NCBI GenBank assembly: GCA_938041455.1
Contig: CALITO010000033.1
Coordinates: 1-44,173 of the forward strand
Reading direction: 5' to 3'
DNA: 44,173 nt
Source: an uncultured bacterium
GTDB taxonomy: Bacteria; Armatimonadota; JACIXR01
Of this stretch, positions 15,824 to 23,206 are shown piece after piece (position 1 is the first letter of the stretch; each line of letters starts with the position of its first letter). The notes beneath the pieces are model-generated. The model had not been told where the DNA came from. It saw only the letters and a program-made list of their open reading frames with translations, and made no database searches. A program made the translations under genes and the position numbers.

Positions 15824-16010
15824 TTTTGTTGAATAAAGGGAAACGTATCCTCCTCTTCAGCGGTTTCCTCCCTTTCTTTTGGAATAAATAGCTTTACAAA
15901 AAGCGAAGAGAAACTATGTTTTATTGGCCATTTAACTTAATGCTACATTTATATAAACTTCGTCATTCCTTCGAAGGGAAAGCGAATGTTCTTTGAATTA
16001 CTCAACGAAA
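15824..16010. repeat. MITE-like element with terminal inverted repeats, right copy
   Basis: Ends TTTTGTTGAATAA (15824-15836) and TTACTCAACGAAA (15998-16010) are inverted repeats with 11 of 13 matches, and they match the ends of the left copy. AAGGGAAAG recurs at 15974-15982, at nearly the same distance from the right end as in the left copy. No transposase or other ORF lies inside. The following 153 bp to the next gene show nothing else I can identify. Confidence 0.6.
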
Positions 16011-16163
16011 CTGTAATTTTCCCTTTCATCTGACCTTGTATCTTAGGATCACTTATCTCTTACCGGCCTGTCCTAAAATTTTAAAAGTGCGACTTGCGTG
16101 TTAAATATTTTTCCTACTATCCAGCCAGAGAAGAAAGTGATATCTTATTAAAAGGTGAGGAAT

Positions 16164-19100
16164 ATGAACGGTTTTTTAATTCTCTCCTTTTTGTTGCTTT
16201 CAAGCCTCGGCTTCACCACCCTTAATTGGCATCACAACTTCTACCTGGCAGGTGATGGCTACTGGCACAAGAGAATAAAGGTTGAAGTGCTCAACAGAAT
16301 GGATGTGGAACAAAGAGGAACACCTATAGTTATAAAAATAGGTAAGGGGGAAAAGGAAGCGGATTTGGTTGGGGTTTACCCTTCCACTATAAGAGTTTGC
16401 GATGAGAAAGGGATAGAAATGCTTTTTAATATAACTTCTCCCCGAGGGGAAGAGTTGAGAAAGGGTCCCATCCCAGAGGGAAGCAACATCATCATTCCTG
16501 TTGAATGCCCGCCCCATAAAACCGCCACCTACTACATCTACTTCGATAATCCCTCCGCTTGGCCAGTGCCCGATTACCTCAGCGCTTTTCCCGAAGTTCG
16601 CAATGGTAGTATGGAAGAAGGGGAGGGTGATGAGCCAAGGGGCTGGCGCCACGACCCCCAAGATGAACAACATCGCACCTATTGGGTCTCTGAAAATCCC
16701 CATTCGGGAAAGAAATGCCTCAAAACAGTTGTAAGGGAAGGAGCCGAGCCCAGCTGGATAGCAACAAGACAACTTAACATATACATCTTCGGGGGAGCAA
16801 GGTATATCCTGCGAGGATGGGTGAAAGCGGAAAATGTTAAAGGATACGCAGGCTGGTATATCCATTGCGGGAACCAGCAGAACCCTATGATTCTCAATCA
16901 GGTGATAAGCGCCGGCGAGGGAACATATGATTGGAAGGAGATATCCTTTGAATTCACCGCTCCCAAGGAAGCCAATGTAGCAGATTTGGGCACCGTCCTC
17001 TGGGGAACGGGAACAGCCTGGTTTGACGATGTTAGCCTGGAATGCCTTGATGAACCCCCTTTAGAGATATTATCCGTCTCGGAGCCAGAAGGGCTCGTTT
17101 TGAGGGAAATCGTCCCTAATAAGAAATGGTTCGATGATAATCCAAAGGATGACATAGTTTGGGAATATAGGGTGCCTGTGAAGGTGTTTAATTGGGAAGA
17201 GAAAGGGAGAAAGACCCTCGTTTTCCTTGATGATGCTTCCCTGCGCCTAAAGGGAAAAATCAATCCCCTCTCTTTCCGCTTGAGCGATGGGGAGAAACTC
17301 CTCCCCTTCTACAGGTTTGGAGAAGCGCTCCTCTTTCAGGCTGACCTCCCGCCCCGCTCTCTGCGGGTTTTCTATCTTTACTTCTCCGCTGATAAGCGGA
17401 TAAAGGGAACAAGGGAGCTCAGTTATGAAGAACTTTTGGAAAGCGAATATAACCTGGTGAAGAACCCGAGTTTTGAGATAGGGCAAGGACTACCCGCTGA
17501 TTGGGCAGGTGGGGCGGAAGGAGCCGAGCCGCCGGGAACGATTATGGGCTTGGATTCCCCCGGTTTATTCGGCAAGCGATGTGCCAAGGTATCCATACCC
17601 CGGGGCGTCCAGAAAGCTTGGACGGGCTGGAGACAGAGTGTTCCCGTGGAGCCCGGCAAAAACTATCTCTATTCCGCTTGGGTCAGATGTGAGGATATAA
17701 GGGAGGGAAATGTTCTCATTCACGCCCATTACCATAATGCAAGGGGTCAGCTCTGCGAGAGCGTCCAATTTGCAAGCGCTGGGGAACCTTTGGAAGGGAC
17801 GAAGGACTGGACACAGATGTCCGGAGTATTTCGGATGCCACCCGATGCAGCATTTTTCCAACTCCATCTTACTATGCTGGCTACGGGAACAGTTTGGCAT
17901 GATGGCGTCCTGCTTGCAGAGGTTGAGGAGGCGAGGCCGGGCAATTTGGAATCCCCAAAGGGAGTGAGGGGGATAGCGGTTTGGCAGGTCCCCGCTATAG
18001 TGAAGGTTTTTAAAGAAGATTTGCCACCGAGAAAGAGCGAGCCCATCAGAATAACTATGGCTAAGAACGAAAGGGAACCGCTCCAAATAGCCATCCGTTC
18101 TTCCCAAGAAATTAAGGGAATTAAGGTGGAAATTGTTCCTCCCAGCAACGCGAAGGGGGAGAAACTGGGGGATTTTGAGATAGGGGTAGTGGGTTATGTT
18201 CCCATAGACTACCCAAGTGGTTATTATGCGAGCACAAGCCCGGCCTGGCATCGTAAATATCCAACAGCCCAGCCGGGTAGCGATGGCTGGGCGGGAATGT
18301 GGCCCGACCCCCTCCTCCCTTACGATGTGTTTGATCTCAAGCCAAATGAGACCCAACCAATTTGGATAATCTTCAAATCTCCCCAAAACATCTCCCCAGG
18401 CGATTACTCCGGGAAGATAAGATTGCTATTTAGAAATAAAGTCCTCAAGGAGATTCCCTTCACCGTTCATATTTGGGATTTCGCCCTTCCTGAGGAGGTG
18501 CATGTGGGCGCCTTTTACACCTCCGACATAAACCCAATCTATGTTCCCCCTGGCAAGACCTTAGAGGAAGCTAGGAAACTCTTCTGGCGATTTATGGCGG
18601 AAAGACGCCTCTACACGGGGCTTATTTCCCCTGAACCAATTCTAAGCAAAGATAAACTGGATTTCAGCGAGTTCGATAAAGCCGGTGAGTATTGTTTCAA
18701 TGAGCTGAAAATGCCCTATGCTTTCACTCCCTGGCAGTTTTATCTCTTCGGCTGGGGCTTCCCTCCCTGGGAGAAATGGGGGGAGAAGCCCTATCCCGGC
18801 GATTATCCCTATGAGGGAGCGGATAGAAGTAAGTTGCGGGAAGAGTATAAGCGGGCTTATCAAGCCTTCCTCAAAGCTTTCTGGGAACATCTAAAGGAGA
18901 AGGAATGGGATAAGAAGTTCATCCTTTATATTTCCGATGAGCCTTTTGACTATCTTACCGAGATAAAAGAGCAGATGAAGGCGCTATGCGTTATGATTCA
19001 CGAGGTGGATCCCCATATCCCGATTTATTCCAGCACCTGGCATCATCAGCCCGAGTGGGATGGTTATATAAATGTTTGGGGGATAGGTCCCTCTGGCAAT

Positions 19101-19679
19101 GTAGCTCCAAAGGAAATGGAGGAATTGAGAGGCAAACGGGCTCGACTCTGGTTCACAACTGACGGACATATGTGCATAGATACCCCTTATTGCGCCATTG
19201 AGAGGCTCCTTCCCCATCTATGTTTTCACTATGGGGTTGAGGCATACGAGTTCTGGGGCATAAGTTGGCTGACCTATAATCCCTACGAGTTCGGCTGGCA
19301 CGCCTACATACCCCAAAGTGACACCCCCACTCGCTCCTATTATGTCCGTTATCCAAATGGAGACGGCTACCTCGCTTACCCGGGAAAACCGATAGGCTAC
19401 GATGGCTTCGTGAGCTCGGTTAGAATGGAGCAGGCTGGTGAAGGCGTTGAGGATTACGAATATCTTTATATTTTGAGGGAACTAGTGAAGAAGGGGCAGG
19501 AGAAGGGCAAGGATGTGAGGGAAGGAGAAGAGGCTTTGGAAATGGCACGAAGGCTTGTTGCCATCCCTAACGCTGGGGGGAGGTTTTCAACCAAACTCCT
19601 CCCCCATCCCGATGATGTTTATAAAGTGCGTGAGGCGGTGGCGAAAGCGATAGAGAAATTGAAATCCAATAGTCTCTAA
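16164..19679 (+). CDS. Secreted GH123/DUF4091-type protein with duplicated carbohydrate-binding units (1171 aa)
   Basis: Large exported protein, probably a glycoside hydrolase. After a signal peptide (GFLILSFLLLSSLGF) comes a DUF2341-like beta domain (YWHKRIKVEVLNR), then a CBM4/9-like module starting NGSMEEGEGDEPRGW. The same pair recurs: WEYRVPVKVFNWEEKG, then NLVKNPSFEIGQGLPADW. The C-terminal half is a GH123-like barrel with the acidic pair D925-E926 in LYISDEPFD, where GH123 enzymes have their catalytic Asp-Glu. It ends in a DUF4091-like segment (VEDYEYLYILRELV). ATG 16164 follows AAAGGTGAGG; the GTG at 16155 overlaps that site and is rejected. GH123 acts on N-acetylgalactosaminides, but the substrate here is unknown. 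Its stop overlaps the convergent hldA stop by 4 bp. Confidence 0.82.
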   Translation: MNGFLILSFLLLSSLGFTTLNWHHNFYLAGDGYWHKRIKVEVLNRMDVEQRGTPIVIKIGKGEKEADLVGVYPSTIRVCDEKGIEMLFNITSPRGEELRKGPIPEGSNIIIPVECPPHKTATYYIYFDNPSAWPVPDYLSAFPEVRNGSMEEGEGDEPRGWRHDPQDEQHRTYWVSENPHSGKKCLKTVVREGAEPSWIATRQLNIYIFGGARYILRGWVKAENVKGYAGWYIHCGNQQNPMILNQVISAGEGTYDWKEISFEFTAPKEANVADLGTVLWGTGTAWFDDVSLECLDEPPLEILSVSEPEGLVLREIVPNKKWFDDNPKDDIVWEYRVPVKVFNWEEKGRKTLVFLDDASLRLKGKINPLSFRLSDGEKLLPFYRFGEALLFQADLPPRSLRVFYLYFSADKRIKGTRELSYEELLESEYNLVKNPSFEIGQGLPADWAGGAEGAEPPGTIMGLDSPGLFGKRCAKVSIPRGVQKAWTGWRQSVPVEPGKNYLYSAWVRCEDIREGNVLIHAHYHNARGQLCESVQFASAGEPLEGTKDWTQMSGVFRMPPDAAFFQLHLTMLATGTVWHDGVLLAEVEEARPGNLESPKGVRGIAVWQVPAIVKVFKEDLPPRKSEPIRITMAKNEREPLQIAIRSSQEIKGIKVEIVPPSNAKGEKLGDFEIGVVGYVPIDYPSGYYASTSPAWHRKYPTAQPGSDGWAGMWPDPLLPYDVFDLKPNETQPIWIIFKSPQNISPGDYSGKIRLLFRNKVLKEIPFTVHIWDFALPEEVHVGAFYTSDINPIYVPPGKTLEEARKLFWRFMAERRLYTGLISPEPILSKDKLDFSEFDKAGEYCFNELKMPYAFTPWQFYLFGWGFPPWEKWGEKPYPGDYPYEGADRSKLREEYKRAYQAFLKAFWEHLKEKEWDKKFILYISDEPFDYLTEIKEQMKALCVMIHEVDPHIPIYSSTWHHQPEWDGYINVWGIGPSGNVAPKEMEELRGKRARLWFTTDGHMCIDTPYCAIERLLPHLCFHYGVEAYEFWGISWLTYNPYEFGWHAYIPQSDTPTRSYYVRYPNGDGYLAYPGKPIGYDGFVSSVRMEQAGEGVEDYEYLYILRELVKKGQEKGKDVREGEEALEMARRLVAIPNAGGRFSTKLLPHPDDVYKVREAVAKAIEKLKSNSL

Positions 19680-20674
19680 GGTCGTTTTGTTCTGAGGATT
19701 ATTTCCTCTTTCAATTCCTCAAGGGAGACAGTTGCGGTGCCGAGTTTTCCCACCGCTATGCCAGCTGCTAAATTAGCAAGTTGGGCGGATTGATATAGAT
19801 TCGCTCCCGCCAACAAAGCAAGGACGACCGTAGCGGTCACTACATCTCCCGCTCCCGTTACATCAAATACTTGCCGGGCAACGGTGGGAATGTCAACAAC
19901 TTCCCCGTCTTTGGGGAAAACCGTCATCCCCTTTGCGCCCCGAGTGATTATCACCCCCTTAGCGGAAAGCTTCTCTAACAATAGTTTTCCATATCTTTTT
20001 ATGTCCTCGTCCTCCCTCCCTTTCTCCCCAAAGGCGGAAGCTGCCTCGTTATCGTTTGGGACAACGAAATGTATCCCCTTGAAATGCCCTATGCGGTCTC
20101 GGGAATCACCCACCGATAGGGAGGCTTTTTTAGCGACTAATTCTATCATCTCATCGCCCACTACCCCGTAAGAATAATCCGCTAAAACCACTGCTTCCGC
20201 TCCCTTTATCGCTTCCTCCGCTCTCCTCAAGAGCTCTGCTCTGGTGTCCCTTTCTATCTCGCCCTCGTAATATTCGTCTATAAGGGCAAGTTGTTGGGTA
20301 GGAGAGTGTTCCTTAGTTGCTAAGAGCTTTGTAAATGTGGTGGTAGTGTAAGAGGGGGAGACGATTATCCCCTCTATGTTGATATTCCTACTCATAAGCT
20401 TGAGGAGTATATCGCCGTGGTAATCCTTACCTATCAGACCAACCGCTTGGACATTTCCTCCCAAACTGGCGATGCAGTTGCAGACATTGGCACCTCCCCC
20501 CGGGGTATAATCCCTTCTTATGAGCCTCATTCGGGGGACAGGGGCCTCGGGAGACAGGGAATAGGCTTCTCCAAGCACATACTCGTCAAGGCACATATCC
20601 CCTATAACCGCTACCTTTCTCCCTTTAAAGTAGGGGAGGAAATCGAGGAGCTGATGGGATATGTCCAGGGACAT
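19676..20674 (-). CDS. hldA: D-glycero-beta-D-manno-heptose-7-phosphate kinase (HldA/RfaE domain I type)
   Basis: PfkB-family kinase that phosphorylates heptose 7-phosphate at C1 on the way to ADP-heptose for lipopolysaccharide core or other surface glycans. LGEAYSLSPEAPVPRMRL (residues 34-51) and PGGGANVCNCIASLGG (58-73) are the substrate-side RfaE motifs. DVTGAGD (271-277) is the PfkB catalytic motif with D277 as base. At 332 aa it contains the kinase domain only. The nucleotidyltransferase half found in bifunctional HldE is absent and not elsewhere in the window. It is 3 bp downstream of the isomerase gene and last in the ssb-rpsR operon. hldD at 30646 supplies a later step of the same pathway. 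Confidence 0.88.
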   Translation of the reverse strand: MSLDISHQLLDFLPYFKGRKVAVIGDMCLDEYVLGEAYSLSPEAPVPRMRLIRRDYTPGGGANVCNCIASLGGNVQAVGLIGKDYHGDILLKLMSRNINIEGIIVSPSYTTTTFTKLLATKEHSPTQQLALIDEYYEGEIERDTRAELLRRAEEAIKGAEAVVLADYSYGVVGDEMIELVAKKASLSVGDSRDRIGHFKGIHFVVPNDNEAASAFGEKGREDEDIKRYGKLLLEKLSAKGVIITRGAKGMTVFPKDGEVVDIPTVARQVFDVTGAGDVVTATVVLALLAGANLYQSAQLANLAAGIAVGKLGTATVSLEELKEEIILRTKRP

Positions 20675-20677
20675 ATT

Positions 20678-21757
20678 TCAGGAGTGGGGGAAGGAGCCCA
20701 ATTTATTCTTTATATAATTTATGAAATCTATCTCCTGGGGGTCAAAGTGGTAGAGGACAGCGAGGTAGAGGCTGAGGAAATCTCCGAGGTAAAGCAGTGA
20801 GAAGACCCTCGCCAATTTGCTTTGCCCCTTTGTCCAAACCTCGTAAATCTCCGCTTTATCTCCGATGAGTTCCTTTGTTATCTCAACTCTCTTCTTAATT
20901 CTATCGTTTTCCCCCTTATCGCGTAGAAGCACCACTGCGAAGTTCGCAACTTTTTCCCTTGATTCCCAAGCCATTATCTCGTTATGCTGGAGTTCGGGAA
21001 AGAGGTCCACATAGGCGTGGGCTTTGGCATTTTCGTTTAGTTGAGTTTTCCAGCGGAGAGCTACACCAAAAAGGAGGGGAGATGAAGCGTATAGGAGGGG
21101 GAGTTTCCTCCACAAGGAGTAAGCTAATTTCTTAGCTTCATTATCCGGAGAAGGGGTATGAGGTGCTAAATCCTCCCTCAGTTCCCTAAGAACTTCTACC
21201 GTCTCCTTCCAGTCGTTTCTTTCCCTAACTATGCCCATACTTTCAAGAGACTTCACTATGGAAACGAAGATGAAGGGGAAGGCAAAGCGGGGTGGCATGC
21301 CCGAGGGTAGTGGTAGGTAAACATCGTCCCCCGCTATCTCCTTAAGCTTACCTCCACTAGAGATAACGATGCACCTTGCCTCCTTTGATTTAGCTTCCAT
21401 ATAGGCGCTGATCGTTTCTTCAGTATTGCCGGAGTAGCTAACGGCGAAGAAAAGTGTTCTGCGACTTATGAAGGAAGGAAGGTTGTACTCCCTCACCACA
21501 TAGAAAGGGGCGGGGAGTTCCTCTCGGAGGAGGGAATAAGCGATGTCCCCTCCTATTGCCGAGCCTCCCATGCCCGCGAGAACTATATTGGCGGGGGTGA
21601 AGCGAGGAAATGTCCTTGTCCCAAAATCGGCTAAAGCCTGCTCGATGTCCTCGGGCATCCGAAGGGTAAGGGAGAACATATCTCCCTTGTCCACTTCTTT
21701 TATCACTCCCAAATCGTCGAGAGAGGGACCAGGAGGGGAGCAAAATTCGCAGGACAT
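20678..21757 (-). CDS. Bifunctional phosphoglucose/phosphomannose isomerase
   Basis: Cytoplasmic isomerase interconverting fructose 6-phosphate with glucose 6-phosphate and mannose 6-phosphate. The 359-aa length and two SIS domains fit the PGI/PMI type. The first SIS domain has LAGMGGSAIGGD (about residues 60-71) and FAVSYSGNTEETISAY (about 108-123). The C-terminal half carries the family-specific PELQHNEIMAWE. ATG 21757 follows AGGTGA by 6 nt and directly abuts the rpsR stop. The first residues (MSCEFCSPPG) have two Cys and may be an extra N-terminal tail. Placement next to the heptose kinase suggests supply of sugar phosphates for surface glycans. Confidence 0.9.
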   Translation of the reverse strand: MSCEFCSPPGPSLDDLGVIKEVDKGDMFSLTLRMPEDIEQALADFGTRTFPRFTPANIVLAGMGGSAIGGDIAYSLLREELPAPFYVVREYNLPSFISRRTLFFAVSYSGNTEETISAYMEAKSKEARCIVISSGGKLKEIAGDDVYLPLPSGMPPRFAFPFIFVSIVKSLESMGIVRERNDWKETVEVLRELREDLAPHTPSPDNEAKKLAYSLWRKLPLLYASSPLLFGVALRWKTQLNENAKAHAYVDLFPELQHNEIMAWESREKVANFAVVLLRDKGENDRIKKRVEITKELIGDKAEIYEVWTKGQSKLARVFSLLYLGDFLSLYLAVLYHFDPQEIDFINYIKNKLGSFPHS

Positions 21758-21988
21758 TTATTCACCTACGAAGGGAAGTAGAGCCAGTATCCGCGCCCTC
21801 TTTATTGCTCTTGCCAAGGCTCTCTGGTGCTTAGCGCAAGTGCCACTCACCCTCTTGGGAACGATCCTCGCCCTCTCCGTGAGGAATTTTCGCAGGGTTT
21901 CCACATCCTTGTAATCTATCTCCTTCACATTGTTGGCGCAAAAAATACAAGATTTTCTCCTACGGGGTTTTGCAGTTCGGTTGGGCAT
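21758..21988 (-). CDS. rpsR: 30S ribosomal protein bS18
   Basis: Small-subunit ribosomal protein that pairs with bS6 on the 16S rRNA platform. The 76-aa product has the hallmark [45 protein letters not shown] order (described here in parts: a CxxC near residue 14, [14 protein letters not shown], and the basic C-terminal helix). AGGAGGT precedes the ATG at normal spacing. It follows ssb by 27 bp, the usual ssb-rpsR arrangement, but rpsF, normally first in this cluster, is 11 kb away at 33268. The stop is immediately followed by the isomerase ATG. Confidence 0.97.
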   Translation of the reverse strand: MPNRTAKPRRRKSCIFCANNVKEIDYKDVETLRKFLTERARIVPKRVSGTCAKHQRALARAIKRARILALLPFVGE

Positions 21989-22015
21989 AAATATTACCTC
22001 CTTTCCGCTCTTCGT

Positions 22016-22441
22016 CTATTCTTCTTCAAAACCTGCTTCCTCTTCCACTATCGGTATGTTTTCCTCCATTTCCCCCTCCGAGATGTATTCCTCGGGGCCA
22101 ACCTCCTCCGGAGGGGCTACCTGGGGGGCTCTATCAAGGAAGCGGAAGGCGTCAGCGAAAACTTCCACTGCGCGTCTCTTTGTTCCATCTCGAGCTACCC
22201 AGCTACGCTCCCGCAATCTTCCCTCCACGACAACCAGTCTCCCCTTCTCAGCCTCGGCTATCCTTTCCGCTAAGTCCCGCCAGGCAACAATGGTGAAGAA
22301 ATCTGTATCCTTCCCATCGGGCGCAGGAGTAGGACGACCTACAGCGAGACGGAGGTTGGTTACCGCTGTGCCCGTTGGGGTGTATGTCCTCTTGGGTTCG
22401 GTGGCTATCCTGCCGATTAATATTACCCTGTTATAATACAT
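22016..22441 (-). CDS. ssb: Single-stranded DNA-binding protein
   Basis: Binds ssDNA during replication and repair. The OB-fold runs from MYYNRVILIGRIATEP to about residue 105, with the typical TNLRLAV and VEGRLRERSW strands. Length (141 aa) is normal and a short acidic tail follows. The tail ends AGFEEE rather than the usual acidic-Ile-Pro-Phe tip that recruits partner proteins; a NIPIVEEE segment precedes it. AAGGAAGGAG precedes the ATG, and a consensus promoter lies 45-75 bp upstream. First gene of a probable four-gene operon with rpsR, the isomerase and the heptose kinase. Confidence 0.96.
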   Translation of the reverse strand: MYYNRVILIGRIATEPKRTYTPTGTAVTNLRLAVGRPTPAPDGKDTDFFTIVAWRDLAERIAEAEKGRLVVVEGRLRERSWVARDGTKRRAVEVFADAFRFLDRAPQVAPPEEVGPEEYISEGEMEENIPIVEEEAGFEEE

Positions 22442-22486
22442 TCTTCTCCTTCCTTTCTATAAGATGGCAGAGTTTCACAATATACT

Positions 22487-22515
22487 ATAATAAGGGGAAA
22501 TCGACTTTTAGTCAA
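22487..22515 (-). promoter_or_regulatory. ssb-rpsR operon promoter
   Basis: On the minus strand TTGACT (22515-22510), a 17-bp spacer and TATTAT (22492-22487). Initiation near 22480 leaves a leader of about 39 nt before the ssb ATG at 22441. Confidence 0.6.
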
Positions 22516-22624
22516 GTTGAGTAAATGTTTTTTTCAAAAACCGAGGTAAGGGAAGGCGAACTTGTATACAAAGGAACAATTTGCTACAATGTTAAAAAAT
22601 AATGAACCGAGAGGGTGTTCTTAT

Positions 22625-23203
22625 ATGAGGCAAGGTAAGAATATGCTCCTTTTTTGCGTGGCTGGAGGGGGTGCCCTTTGGCTGCTCCTTTTCTCCTCCT
22701 TCCAAAGCAAGGAGATGAGAGAGCCCCTTTTAGAGGTAAGGGACCGGTTGGTAGATTACCTTTGGGAAAGGAGCGACGATTGCTGGCACCAGGGAGAGTA
22801 TGAGTATTGCATAAAGATAAACAGGCTCATCGTTATCTTGGATCCTTCCTTCGTTGAGGCTTATTTGACCTCCGCTTGGCTGGCTGATAGTTTGGGGCGG
22901 GAGGAAGAAGCGGAAAGTTGGCTTAAGGAAGCAGTGGAAAAAGCGCCAGGCTGGGAGGCTTATAGCGATTTGGGGCTCTTCTATCTTAATCGGAAGAATT
23001 ATACCAAAGCGGAGGAGAATTATAAGAAGGCTTGTCGGGAATATTCGCCCCCTCCCTTTGTGTGGCGGATGTATGCCCATTCCCTCCGTCATCAAGGGAA
23101 ATTGAGGGAAGCGATAGAAGTTCTGGAAGAAGCGGTTAAGAAATTTCCCGATGATCTCGTCACAAAACACATATTGGAGAAATTCAAAAGCGAGGTGAAA
23201 TGA
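22625..23203 (+). CDS. Membrane-anchored TPR protein (192 aa)
   Basis: A hydrophobic N-terminus (LLFCVAGGGALWLLLF) forms a signal anchor. The rest is tetratricopeptide-like helical hairpins: CIKINRLIVILDPSFVEAYLTSAWLADSLGREEEAESWLKEAVEKAPG and similar units continue to the end, about four repeats (motifs abridged: DPSFVEAY, GREEEAESWL, NYTKAEENYK, GKLREAIEVLEEAVKKFPD). Such proteins serve as protein-interaction scaffolds. I prefer ATG 22625, 7 nt after AGAGGGTG; upstream in-frame TTG 22562 and ATG 22589 would only add a polar leader. The solute-binding lipoprotein starts 3 bp after its stop, so both are probably cotranscribed and may work together at the membrane. Confidence 0.75.
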   Translation: MRQGKNMLLFCVAGGGALWLLLFSSFQSKEMREPLLEVRDRLVDYLWERSDDCWHQGEYEYCIKINRLIVILDPSFVEAYLTSAWLADSLGREEEAESWLKEAVEKAPGWEAYSDLGLFYLNRKNYTKAEENYKKACREYSPPPFVWRMYAHSLRHQGKLREAIEVLEEAVKKFPDDLVTKHILEKFKSEVK

Positions 23204-23206
23204 AGG

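Noticed and set aside
17565-18386. 273-codon open frame on the minus strand
   Set aside because: Lies wholly inside the GH123-like gene on the other strand, has no ribosome binding site, and its product shows no domain logic.
22517-22524. TTGAGTAA near the ssb promoter, partly matching an element end
   Set aside because: Eight to nine bases only and no second end; too short to call.
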